From NCBI GenBank assembly GCA_026545765.1, contig CM048844.1, positions 50,991,401-51,055,400 on the forward strand: a stretch of 64,000 nucleotides of DNA, given 5' to 3'. The notes under the pieces were generated by a model. It was not told the DNA's origin. It saw only the letters and a program-made list of their open reading frames with translations, and ran no database searches. Source of the stretch: Plantago major. Its lineage: Eukaryota > Streptophyta > Magnoliopsida > Lamiales > Plantaginaceae. Below, piece by piece: positions 30,587 to 41,430 of this stretch (positions are counted from its first letter, which is position 1; the number at the start of each line of letters is the position of its first letter). The position numbers and the translations under genes are program-made.

Positions 30587-31984
30587 TGATGAGACAATAT
30601 TCTAACGTCTCATTTGGTCCTTTTTAGCGGTCTTTGTTAGTCTTGGTCTTTAGTTTTGTAATCTTTTTAGTTAGTTTTTACGCTTTGGTGTTTTGTTTAT
30701 ATTTCGTAGGAATCTATGTCTTTTGAGCCGAATGAGAACAAGCTATTTAGCATGGCTCACCGCGACGAGGGATTCAGTCCGCCGCGGCGAGATTTTGCGA
30801 GTTTGGCTTTGAAATTCCCAGCATGGGTCACCGCGACGAGGAATTCAGTCCACCGCGGCGAGATTTTACGAGTGATCCTCTTTTGAGATTAAAGAAGACG
30901 CACCGTGGCGAAGGAATTGGTCCGCCGCGGGGAGATTTTGCGAGTGGAGCCTATGTTTTGAAGATTGAAGCTCGCCGCGGCGGAGAACCTTGCTCGCCGC
31001 GGCGAGATTATGCGAATGTTATATATATTGCGATAAAGAAGGCTCGCAGCGGCGAAGGAATTGGTCTGCCGCGGTGAGATTATGCGAGCAGGATATATAT
31101 TGCGATTAAGAAGACTCACCGCAGGGAGCTATTTTTTCCGCCGCGGCGAGCAACGCAGATTTAATTTTATTTTCCTTATTAGATTAGAATTTTGATTCTT
31201 TTTCCTTCATACTTCTTTTAACTTAGTTTTGAGAAAATCTCCAAGAGCCATACATTGACATTGAGACAACTTTGGATCTTTGATAATTCATTGATTTTTA
31301 TCATCAAGAATATCGGTATTGATTTCTCCATTGCTTTGTTCTTTACAATTCATTCTTTATCTTATTGATTGAATTGTATGTTATTGCATGCGAGTTTCTC
31401 AATTATGTTTCATATGATTTTTACCATTATTCTCTGTATGCAATCATCAATTATGAGTAGCTAAACACCTTTGAATACAGTAGTATGTGAAGATTATGCA
31501 TATTCGTTCTAGGGTTTATCAAAGCACTCATATAGGTTAGTCTCGTATAAAATCTTCGTAAAAACCTTCAATTCGATAAGTCCGTATTAAATTCTCTAAA
31601 TTGTTCATGTTTAAGGATCGTGAATTGACGAGTCACGATTTCTCCAGTATAATATTTTCTAAGAACAATTGGTTGAATCAGATTTATTGATTTACTGTAC
31701 AACGATCGTGTGACAAATATGAGTGTTATCCCTAGTTCAAATTGGCATAATTGGATCTTGCTACTGTATTCATCTTTCTCTCATTGTTAATTGTAATCTT
31801 AGCTTTAATTAAACTAGTTAGAAGTATAAACAAACCATCAATCAGATTGTTACTCGCAAGTATCTGTTTACTCTCACTGCTACGTAGCCTGATAATTCCC
31901 TAGAGATCGATCACGAGTTAGGCTTTAGTCTACAACTACAGCTTATTCTCTAATTGCTTTTTAGAGTATAATTTGAGCTCATCA
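30587..31984 (+). repeat. 5' LTR of the gypsy element
   Basis: 1398 bases with inverted ends TGATGAG and CTCATCA. It contains the GC-rich minisatellite at about 30750-31150. Its right end is fixed by the primer site that follows. Confidence 0.85.
30750..31155 (+). repeat. GC-rich 70-76-bp minisatellite in gypsy LTR
   Basis: Five to six degenerate units, each with two CCGCGGCGAG-like words and a GATTTTGCGAG or GATTATGCGAG word. Units begin near 30752, 30824, 30898, 30970, 31041 and 31113. The array is far richer in CpG than its surroundings. Confidence 0.85.
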
Positions 31985-31986
31985 AA

Positions 31987-32005
31987 TTTGGCGCCGCTGC
32001 GGGGA
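31987..32005 (+). other. Primer binding site, gypsy element
   Basis: TTTGGCGCCGCTGCGGGGA directly after the LTR resembles the TGGCGCCGTTGCCGGGGA complement of a plant aspartate tRNA used by many Athila/Tat elements. Confidence 0.7.
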
Positions 32006-32115
32006 GTTAATTCCTATTGTAGCGCAGAGAGCCGGTGGTTACTTGTCGTGATTTCATTTTACTTGGACTAACAGAAACTAAGCATTTGTTGAGTTACTGT
32101 TGTTGAGATACAGAT

Positions 32116-33850
32116 ATGGAGTCTTTATCCAACTACTACACACCCTCTGCTAGGGAAATGGTGAATAGTGCAAATATTTTCCCGGAGTGCAGCTCATTTA
32201 GCGTAAGCACATTGATGGCCTTAATTGCCCATGATGAAAAATTTATGCAAGTTGTTATGGAAGGGCAAGAGAGAACAGGACAACAGATTGAAGGGATGAT
32301 GCGCAGAATAGAGGACTTAGCAGATTGGTTTGCTAACTTCGTAGCAGGTCTAGAATTTGGGGATGAAGATGAATTGGAAGAGGAGATTCAAGCAACTACA
32401 GTACTGCGTAGTGGTAAGGTTGTTGAGAAACCAGATATGATGACTAAACTGGAAAATCCACCTACACTAACTATCGACATTATTGAGGAGGAAGCTGAGG
32501 AGATTATTGAGGACCCAAGAAGCAGCACTGAGGTTCTACATAAATCTAATAACCCCTTCCGCCCCCCGGGACCGCCAGCTCCCAAGCCATTACCATACCC
32601 TGGGAGAGTTAAGAAGCCAAAAGATGACAGTAAGTTCAAATCTATCCTGGCAATGCTTTCGAAAGTTAACATGAACATGCCACTGCTGGAGCTTATCGAT
32701 AATGTCCCCTCCTATGCCAAGTTCTTCAAGGACCTAAATGCTAATAAGAAGAAGCTTTCGTCTACTGAAAAGCTGATTCTTCCAGAAACAGCAAATTCTG
32801 TGATCGGATTACCAGTAAAACAACAAGACCCAGGGAGTTTCGTGATTGATATACAAATGGAGAATGGGAAGATAGCAAAAGGTATGCTCGACTTGGGAGT
32901 AAGCATTAATCTTATTACCCATGACCTGTATCAGGAGATCGGTTTGGGGAAGTTGGAACCTGTGAATATGACTTTGCAGATGGTTGATTGTAGTCTCCAG
33001 CGACCACTTGGTATTATACGGGATGCTTTGGTCAAGGTTGACACATACTTGGTACCAGCAGATTTTGTAGTTCTACCTCCCAGCAATGCAGCAACCAGCA
33101 GCAGAAACCATGTGATTTTGCTGGGAAGGCCGTTCATGAAAACTGTCAAACTTCAAGTCGATGTTGCAGAAGGGAAGATAGCGATGGATATCGGAGGCAA
33201 TCGAATCAGCAAGGATGCAGTCCGTCCTATAGGTAACTCTAATGCCTATTCTGTTACAGATTGTGAAACAAAACATGAGATTGCCAAAGAATTTCATTGC
33301 ATCATTGATGACTGTGTTTATACTTCTCTGCTTGATGATATTGCTAGCGATAAGTTAGAGCCCGCTTTGACACTAGATCCTGATAAGGGAATTGTGAGTG
33401 AGGAAAGTCATGAGCTAATCTGTACTTTAGATTCAGCTGAAACTGAACCGGCAGGTGAACTTGATCCCCCTAGTGAACCATTAGGTGAATTCGACTCCCT
33501 CAGTAGCAATACTGGGGAAATCGAACCACCTAGGCCCGACCTTAAGGAACTCCCATCTCACCTTAAGTATGCTTTCCTTGGTGAAAATCGGTCCAAACTT
33601 GTGATATTCTTTTCCAAATTGCAAAAGGAAGAAGAGAACCAACTAGTTGAGCTTCTTATGGAGAATTATGCAGCCAAAGGATGGGGAATTGGAGACATTA
33701 AGGGAATTAGCGCAACCCGTTGCACACACAGGATAAGTTTAGAAGATGATGCTAAACCAGTTAGGCAACAACAGCGCAGGCTTAATCCTGTCATGCAAGA
33801 TGTAGTGAAAACTAAGATCCTTAAGATGCTTGAGCATGACATAATTTACC
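32116..33850 (+). pseudogene. gag-protease region of the gypsy element
   Basis: Begins MESLSNYYTPSAREMVN. A short, coil-like N-terminal part is followed by a proline-rich PFRPPGPPAPKPLPYPGR link, the block FKSILAMLSKVNMNMPLLELIDNVPSYAKFFKDL conserved before protease in Athila-type elements, then the protease (GSFVIDIQ, a DLGVSIN active-site strand near 32889, and VILLGRPFMKT). After it lies an acidic linker with EPxGELD repeats. It would form particles and mature them. Shorter than usual Athila gag. Confidence 0.75.
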
Positions 33851-34680
33851 CCATAGCTAATAGTAGATGGGTGAGTCCTGTGTATGTAGTTCCTAACAAG
33901 TCGGGGGTTACTGTCGAGACAAACGAGAAGGGCGTGGAGGTCCCAGTAAGAAAAACCACTGGGTGGCGCGTGTGCATTGACTATAGGAAACTAAACGCAT
34001 CCACTAAGAAAGACCACTTCCCCTACCATTCATTGATGAGATGCTTAACCGCCTTGTTGGGCGAGAGTTCTATTGTTTTTTGGATGGTCTTTCAGGATTC
34101 TACCAAATACCCATCGCTCAGGAGGATCAGGAGAAGACGACATTTACATGTCCTAATGGGACTTTTGCCTATCGCAGAATGCCTTTCGGACTCTGCAACG
34201 TTCCTGCCACTTTTCAAACATGCATGCTTTCTATATTTTCTGACATGGTGCAGGATTTTATAGTGGTCTTCACGGATGACTTCTCTGTTTTTGGAGATTC
34301 TTTTGCTGATTGCTTGCATAAACTTGATAAAGTGCTTAAACGCTGCATTGAGTGTAATTTAACTCTTAGCAGCTGGGAAAAAAGTCACTTTATGGTTAGA
34401 GAAGGAATTGTCTTAGGGCATGTAGTCTCAAAACGTGGGATAGAAGCTGATAGAGCAAAGCTTGATGTGATTGTTAAACTTTCCCCTCCCACTTGTGTAA
34501 AAGAGCTGCAATCTTTTCTTGGGCATGTTGGTTTTCATAGGAGATTCATTAAGGATTTTTCGAAGATTGCTAAGTGTTTGAGCAACTTGATTATGAAAGA
34601 TGTGCCTTTTGTTTTCAATGATGAATGCGTGCAGGCCTTTAACATCTTGAAAGAGTAGCTTGTTTCCGCTCCCATTGTTG
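33850..34680 (+). pseudogene. Reverse transcriptase region of the gypsy element
   Basis: It has the blocks YPIANSRWVSPVYVVPNKSGVT, GWRVCIDYRKLNASTKKDHFPY, the EDQEKTTFTCPNGTFAYRRMPFGLCNVPATFQ stretch, DDFSVFGDSFADCLHKLDKVLKRC and the thumb FLGHVGFHRRFIKDFSKIA. This is the Athila/Tat type of Ty3/gypsy RT. It is broken. Confidence 0.88.
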
Positions 34681-35320
34681 TTTCCCTTGACTGGTCCTTA
34701 CCCTTTGAGATTATGTGCGATGATTCTGATTTCTCTTTAGGTGCTGTTTTAGGACAAAGGATAAATGGACACTTTCATGTAATTTACTATGCCAGCAAGA
34801 CACTTAACCCTGCGCAGGTTAACTACACCACAACTAAGAAAGAATTCCTAGCGGTTCTTTTCGAATTGGATAAATTCCGCTCCTATCTGAAAGGGTTTAA
34901 GGTGATCATCCACACGGATCATGCTGCGATCCGCCACCTCATGGCGAAGAGTGATTCCAAGCCACGCCTCATTCGGTGGGTTTTGATGTTACAGGAGTTC
35001 GATTGCGAAATAGTTGATAAGTGTGGTAAAGATAATCTTGTTGCTGACCATTTATCTAGGCTTGATCCTAAGACAATCTCCCCTTGTCCACCTATTTTCG
35101 ATGACCTATCTGATGAGCATCTATTCTCTGTCAGCCTAGAGCCTTGGTTTGTAGATATTGTGAATTTTCTTGTTGCATGTGTTTTCCCCGCTAACATGTC
35201 TTCGCAGGAAAGAAGGAACTTTGTGCGCCGAACCAATGGCTACTTTTGGGTTGACCCCACCTTTTCAAGGAGGGAGCTGATGGCATCCTACGGCGCTGCA
35301 TTCCAGAGAGTGAAGTAGGC
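34681..35320 (+). pseudogene. RNase H region of the gypsy element
   Basis: It shows [51 protein letters not shown] and [12 protein letters not shown], then the connector [15 protein letters not shown] and [11 protein letters not shown] that ends RNase H in this lineage. A tail up to integrase follows. Confidence 0.87.
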
Positions 35321-36433
35321 AGATTTCTGACCTTTTGTCATACCATGCAGTGTGGAGGGCACTACAGCGGGAAGAAAACCGCCCTGAAGGTTCTTCAATC
35401 AGGTTTTTTTTTGCCCTCTCTGTTTAAAGATGCTCATAAGTTTTGTGCTAGTTGTGATGCATGTCAGCGTAGTGGTAACATTAGCAAGCGTAATGAGATG
35501 CCTTTGACCAGCAATCTTGTGGTAGGACCCTTTACTATGTGGGGCATTGACTTTATGGGACTCTTTCCCAAAAGTAATGGTAATGAATATATTCTTGTTG
35601 CGGTGGACTATGTGACTAAGTGGGTGGAGGCTATGGCCACCAGAACAAAGGATTCCAGAGTTGTGCTCTGTTTCTTGTCCAAGAATATTTTTAGCAGGTT
35701 TGGTACACCCAGAGCAATCATTAGCGATGGAGGATCTCACTTTATTAACCGTTCCTTCGTGAACATGCTTGTGAAGTATGGAGTGCAACACCGTATCGCA
35801 ACTGCATACCACCCACAAACTTTTGGTCAAGTGGAAGTCAGCAATAGGCAAATCAAGAGCATTCTCTCAAGAGTCATAAAACAAAATCGTAAGGATTGGT
35901 TAACCAAGCTAGATGATGCACTGTGGGCCTACAGAACCTGTTACAAGACTGTTATTGGTACAACCCCCTACCGGTTGGTTTATGGCAAAGCTTGTCATCT
36001 TCCCGTGGAGTTGGAGCACAAAGCGGCATGGGCCACCAAGGAGCTAAATCTCAATATGCATGCAGCTGGGGATGAACGATTGCTGCAAATCTCCGAGCAG
36101 GAAGAACTCCGCCACCTTGCCTTTGAGAATGCAAAGATTTACAAGCAGAAGACGAAGGAGTATCATGACAAGGGGATAATCCACAAAGACTTGCACCCAG
36201 GTATGAAAGTTTTGGTTTTTAACTCTCGTCTTAAACTGTTTCCAGGAAAGTTGAATTCGCGTTGGGATGGACCGTACACGATAATTCAAGTGGCACCGCA
36301 TGGTGCTGTCGAACTCTTGAATCCCGCTGATAGCTCCACCTTCAAGGTCAATGGGCAGCGAGTTAAACCTTACTTCCACGGGTACATCGAGCGACCGGAA
36401 GAAGTGGTCGAACTCTCCGAGTCCAGTGCATAA
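35321..36433 (+). pseudogene. Integrase region of the gypsy element
   Basis: It has the zinc domain ([17 protein letters not shown]...[12 protein letters not shown]) and the catalytic core with [25 protein letters not shown] and [14 protein letters not shown]-terminal part follows with [33 protein letters not shown] and the [19 protein letters not shown] barrel-like end. No chromodomain is seen, in keeping with the Athila/Tat group. It reads open over a long stretch. Confidence 0.88.
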
Positions 36434-36493
36434 CTATAAACTGTACATCACAGGCAAGTCACTATTGACCCCATTCTTTTTCTTTTTTACTCA
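36434..36493 (+). other. Post-integrase tail of the gypsy element
   Basis: A short unassigned tail ending in a T-rich stretch (CATTCTTTTTCTTTTTTACT). Beyond it the sequence is the ADELINA region of copia element 3. I see no gypsy 3' LTR. Confidence 0.5.
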
Positions 36494-37602
36494 GCAGCAT
36501 TGATGAGTTCATCTATAGTGGGGTCAGATATCTGAGAGTCGACATTCACAATGGGTATGCCTTCTGATTTGCCAGCAGACTTCTTTCGTGAAGTTCTGGG
36601 CTTTTTGGTCGCAACGGAACCCTAAGATACCTCATCAGTCTTTCGTTTCTTGGAACCTTTCTGAGATGCAGTAACCTTTATCATCATGTTTATATACTCA
36701 TATTTGTAGAGCAGGCCACTATTGGCTATGTCAGCCTTCTCTCAGAGCTCAATGCCAAGCTTCTCCAGCAAGAAGCATATCTTTAGTCCAAAGCTTACTG
36801 TGGATTTTGGCTCAGCAAGGCCCTTAACGATTTTAGGCTCAAAGCCTTGAATCTTCTTTACAAATTTCATAAAGGCGTACTTCCCCCAATTGAAAGGGTT
36901 TTCGAGCCTTTTGTTCTGTTGATTCAACAAGAACATCATCATCCAGTGTTCTTGGCTTATCTGGTCGGCACCTCCTTGTAGACCATCAAAGCACATGTGA
37001 AGAATACGTGCCAACACATCCCAGTGAACCAACAGATGTCTGGTTCTGATATCAGCAAGTTTGAAGTCGATGGGTGTATCTGATTTTTCAAGTTCACACA
37101 CATCACTGTATAGTTGCTTCACACCTTCAAGGAGATCATCATCCTTGGTGTTTATTTCAAAATCATTTCCAAGATTTTGAAGTTCAAACAACTCACAGAA
37201 AGTTGTTAAGTTCAAAAGGATGTCCTTTCCTTGAACTTTTGATTTTATAGACATTATTTCAGTGCCTTCAGTAACACAGGAAATAATCCTGGAATTGTTG
37301 TAAAATTCCAACACATCCAGTGAAGAAACTCCACTGGGAATAGCAGACAGGAAACCCTTGATTTGTGTCTTTTCAAGCATACCAAGAATTAGCTTCCTAT
37401 CAGCTTGATTTTCAATTGCAGCAACAAGGTATTCCTCAATCATGGCACCACCCCAAATCATCCTATGATTTGAAGTCCAATGATCAGGATTGAAGTCTCC
37501 TACCAATCGATTGTTCGTGATAACCAACACTGGTGCTTGCTTTTCAGCAGTACCAGAGGTAGTAGCTTGGGATTTCTGGGTAGATGCACGTTTTGGAGCC
37601 AT
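36494..37602 (-). pseudogene. Extra gene of element 3: N-terminal domain
   Basis: The cleanest copy of the N-terminal domain: a 286-residue open stretch from the ATG at 37600-37602. It shows NNRLVGDFNPDHW, HRMIWGGAMIEEYLVAAIENQ, DVLEFYNNSRIISCV, VQGKDILLNLTTFCELFELQNLG, LLVHWDVLARILHMCFDGLQGGADQISQE, NPFNWGKYAFMKFVKKIQGFEPK and GLKICFLLEKLGIEL. It continues (36494-36740) into a basic tail and the start of the ADELINA region. It is the best query for a structure or profile search. Function unknown. Confidence 0.65.
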
Positions 37603-37734
37603 ATCTGTAATAGTGAAAGTTTTTGAAAGTCGGAAAGAGATTAAGGTGTGAGTTTAGTGATTCTTTGCAAAATAACTAAGCGAAGAACAGAGATTTGCAG
37701 AAAACTTTGAAAGATTTTTGCTATTTCTGTGTAA

Positions 37735-37792
37735 GTGTGAATGTTGGATTAGGCGAAAGTGATTTCTTTTGCCAAAATCCTATATATATAGC
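37735..37792 (-). promoter_or_regulatory. TATA box and leader stem before the extra gene, element 3
   Basis: TATATATATA at 37781-37790 (minus-strand TATATATAGG) is followed on the minus strand by GGATTTTGGCAAAAG and CGCCTAATCC words. It is about 180-188 bases before the ATG. Confidence 0.58.
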
Positions 37793-38225
37793 AACGTAAA
37801 TCTCAACAGACATATACATACAAATTGATTTTGTGCATATGTATCTGTGTACGTGCAGAAAGACGTGGGTGAAAACTACTTTGCATTAAATGCTAGTGGG
37901 CCATAACTATTTTTATAGTCCACTACCTTTGAGCGAGGTTAAATTTTTGGCCGTTGAATCTGGAACGCCCATTTCATCAAGGGCTGAGATTGCTTTTCCA
38001 GCAATTATCACAATCACTTTATGTAATCATGCCCAATTAATGAACTCTGGCGAGTAGCTATCCAAATCACATTTCTTCTGTGTGACTAAGGGATAGTTTT
38101 GTTTTCTGAATTTATCTTCAAACAATACATCTGTTCATATATTACACAAATATGGAAATAATATAAAACACGAGAGAGTAGTTGACTACAGATAGTTGTA
38201 CTACTTTCTTCTTTTGTGTTCCCCC
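37793..38225 (-). other. Noncoding spacer, element 3
   Basis: No gene; homologous to 16561-16955 and 25916-26335. Confidence 0.45.
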
Positions 38226-38555
38226 TCACTGAGTGATCTAGATATCTGAGTACATGTCTCAGAAATCTTCAAATAGCCATTTTACCGTTTAACCTTTGAT
38301 ATATGAGTACCCGTCTCAGATATCTTTTTGCTATGTGTTTCAACTTTTGACATTCTGGATTCCCGTTCCAGATATCTTATCTCTTCTTTTCCCTTCTTAA
38401 TCATACTGAGTTCCTGTTTCACTCACACTTTTATCTCATTTTTGGTATATGAGTTCCTGTCTCAGATACCTTTTTGCCTTAGATATCTAGATGCCTATTC
38501 CAGATATCTTTCTCCTTTCTGAGTTTTCGTCTCAGAGATTAGAACTTTTCAGGTC
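38226..38555 (-). promoter_or_regulatory. Post-pol hairpin chain, element 3
   Basis: Seven or so inverted repeats. Examples are CTGAG/CTCAG around 38245, TGAG/CTCA around 38305, CTGGA/TCCAG around 38355 and CTGAG/CTCAG around 38520. Loops are ACGGGTA-like on the minus strand. The order is the same as in element 1. Confidence 0.62.
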
Positions 38556-39500
38556 CTTCGGTAGCTCCATCAACCCAAGACTATGTCTCAAGGTTAAGAA
38601 CCTGCTTTCTTGCAAAGTCTTTGTAAAGATATCTGCAAGTTTGTCTTCAGTACCAATCTTGAGTATCTCTATAATGCCTTTTTCAACATGGTCTCTAATG
38701 AAGTGGTGTCTAACATCAATGTGCTTTGTTCTTGCATGAAACTTAGGATTCTGAGTTATGGCAATAGCACTTGTGTTGTCACAGAAAATCGGAGTTTTCT
38801 CTTCATTGACCTCATAATCTCTGAGTTGTTGTTGTATCCATAATATCTGTGAAGCACAACACCCAGCAGCAATATATTCAGCTTCTGTGGTCGATGTGAC
38901 AATTGAGTTTTGTTTCTTGCTGAACCATGATATTAATCTGGCACCAAGAAATTAACAAGTTCCTGAGGTGCTTTTACTATCAAGCAATGATCTAGCATAG
39001 TCAGCATCAGAATAGCCAACTAAACTCAATCCACTGTCTTTTGGATACCACAATCCAACTTCTACAGTACCCTTTACATACCTTAAAGAGTGTTTTATCA
39101 ACATCTCCTTTCTTGAAGCCACTTTCCAGCAAGTGTTTGGCTAAAGTATCATACCATGCTCTTGGAGCCTGTTTCAGTCCATACAGAGCTTTCTGAAGCT
39201 GATAAACCATTCTACTTTCTGTAGAAACTTCAAAGCCTGGTGGTTGTTCAACATAGACTTCCTCAGCAAGTTCACCGTTTAGAAATGCACTTTTGACATC
39301 CATTTGATAAACTTTAAAGTCATTATGAGCTGTAAAGGCTAGAAATAGTCTAATTGCATCCAATCTTGTAACTGGAGCATATGACTCATCAAAATCTAGT
39401 CCTTCAGTCTGGGTGAATCCCTTGGCAACCAACCTTGCTTTGTTTCTGGTTATTTCACCAGACTCATTCATTTTGTTTCTGAAAACCCACTTGGTTCCAA
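38556..39500 (-). pseudogene. Reverse transcriptase and RNase H region of element 3
   Basis: RT blocks [48 protein letters not shown] and [26 protein letters not shown] are clear on the minus strand, followed by RNase H sequence down to the hairpin chain. The catalytic core of RT is not all represented. It is broken. Confidence 0.8.
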
Positions 39501-40250
39501 TTACAGATATTCAATCAACAAATGGAACCAGTTTCCAGACTTTGTTTCTCTCAAATTGATCCAACTCTTCTTGCATTGCAGAGATCCAATTTTGATCCTT
39601 CAATGCTTCTTCTATAGTTTTAGGTTCAATGTTTGAGATGAAACATCCATAAAGAGAGTCTTCATTTCCAGCAATTGCTCTCCTAGTTCTAACCCCTTGG
39701 TCTAAAGGACCAATCACATCCTTGGCAGGATGATTTCTTATCCATTTTATAATGGGTTTTGAACTAGTAGGACTAATATAATTTTGATCTGAATGTGAAT
39801 CAATATGATCTTGATAGGATACTTGTTCAGTATTTGAGATATCTGGCACACGGGAATTGCCATTGATATCTGACACTTTTTCAGTGTTAGAGATATCTGG
39901 GATTGAATTTTCAGCAATCTCATTCTCCGAAACCTCTTCATGATGAAGTTTCTCAGTAGCCTGTTCCAATTCTGGAATTCTCATGGGAAATTCTTCATCA
40001 TGTCTTAGAGTCATCTGGTTGTTACTAAGCAATGGTTGCTTTTCATCGTCAGATTCATCCTCTAAGTGAATGATAGAATTGTTTCCTTTTGAGGATTCTT
40101 CTTCAGAATCTTTAAACATTAGTTCTTTGAACCTATCTGAGATTTCTTCATTCAAGGGTACTTTCTTATTTCCTTCGTAGAAAACTACATGAACAGATTC
40201 TTCAATCTTTTGCGTTCTTTTGTTGTAGATTCTGTAGGCTTTGCAATTCA
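39501..40250 (-). pseudogene. Integrase-RT linker of element 3
   Basis: An acidic linker with repeated SDISNTEKVSDI-type peptides, the pre-RT block SKPIIKWIRNHPAKDVIGPLDQGVRTRR, and IEEALKDQNWISAMQEELDQFERNKVWKLVPF leading into RT. Confidence 0.7.
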
Positions 40251-41025
40251 GAGAATAACCAAGAAATACTCCTTCATCTGCCTTTGGTTGAAATGTTCTC
40301 AAGTATTCTTTTCCATTGTTAAGAACAAAACATCTGCAACCAAACACCCTTAGATGTTTGATACTAGGGGGTCTACTAATCAAAAGTTCATAAGGAATTT
40401 TGTCATGGTGTTTGTTAATCAAACATCTATTTTGAGTGTAGCAGGCTGTGTTAACAGCTTCAACCCAATAGATTTCACTTATTTCAGTGTCAGCAAGCAT
40501 TGTTCTTGCTGCTTCTTTTAGGGTCCTATTCTTCCTTTCAGCAACACCATCTTGTTGTGGTGTCCTTACTGAAAATAGTTGATGTTGTATACCTTTGTAG
40601 GTACAAAACTCTTTTATGTACTGGTTCACAAACTCAGTACCATGGTCTAATCTGATTACACATACCTTGTCATTTTTTTAATGACTTCAAGCTTATTCAG
40701 CAAGTTGGGTATTTCAACCCTTGCATCAGATTTTTGTTTGAGAAATACAACCCAAGTGAATCATGAGTAATCATCAACAACAACTAGACCATAATTCTTT
40801 CCTGCATAGCTAGTTACAGAGGATTCAAAAGGATCCATATGTAACATTTGCAGTGGCCTTTCACTGGAGTGTTTAGTTTTAGACTTGAAAGATGTTTTGG
40901 ATTGTTTTCTATATGCCATTTTGGGTAAACCAACAACTAATTCTTTCTTAGCTAGCTTCTTCAGAGTTTTGAAGTTCAAGTGACTCGTTCTTTTATGCCA
41001 TAGCCAATTTTCTTCAGTGTGGCCA
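40251..41025 (-). pseudogene. Integrase region of element 3
   Basis: Minus-strand integrase with LWHKRTSHLNFKTLKKLAKKELVVGLP, a MLHMDPFESSVTSYAGKNYGLVVVDDYS core start, NQYIKEFCTYKGIQHQ, RTPQQDGVAERKNRTLKEAARTML with the conserved E, and the GVFLGYS end. It is broken. Confidence 0.85.
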
Positions 41026-41430
41026 GATTGACTCATCATGAGACATTCTTCAGTTGTGGCAGATGCCCAGTCAGCAGCATAAAGATTTCCTTTCTGCCTA
41101 GCAACCAAGACTGTCTTCTTTGACTCATTGTCAATTAATTTGAATAGTTTTGACTTGATCATTACAGTGTACCCTTTGTCTACCAATTGACTCATGCTTA
41201 GGAGATTATATTTCAATCCCTCTACATGTAGTACTTCAGAGATTGTAAGAGCTCCAAGCTTCAGATTGCCAAAACCTATGGTTGGATTTTCATCTCCTCC
41301 AGCAAATCTAATAATTGGTCCTTTATCGCATTTTTCGTAGTTAACCAAATTTGCTTTGTTTTCTGTCATGTGCTTCTCACATCCACTATCAAAATGCCAC
41401 TTCGGGTTCTTCCTCAGAGTGTTCTGCATA
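41026..41430 (-). pseudogene. Protease region of element 3
   Basis: WHFDSGCEKHMTENKANLV carries the DSG motif. FAGGDENPTIGFGNLKLG and VLHVEGLKYNLLSMSQ follow, as in element 2 and element 4. Confidence 0.83.

Larger units (their letters stand above)
30587..36493 (+). mobile_element. Athila/Tat-like Ty3/gypsy element, one LTR
   Basis: A plus-strand gypsy element starting inside the 5' LTR of element 1. Parts in order: 5' LTR (30587-31984), primer site, gag-protease, reverse transcriptase, RNase H and integrase. The pol sequence (VPNKSGVT..., GWRVCIDYRKLN, FTCPNGTFAYRRMPFGLCN, DDFSVFG) is of the Athila/Tat group. No second LTR is found before copia element 3 sequence begins, and no env is recognised. 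Gag is short. It is broken, with only a few breaks in pol, so it may be fairly young; with one LTR, age cannot be measured here. Confidence 0.88.

Noticed and set aside
35399-35851. 150-residue minus-strand frame across the gypsy integrase
   Set aside because: Antisense shadow of a well supported integrase; no domain of its own.
32116-36433. Gypsy element as a chromovirus
   Set aside because: No chromodomain after integrase, and the pre-protease block, RT and primer site are of the Athila/Tat kind.
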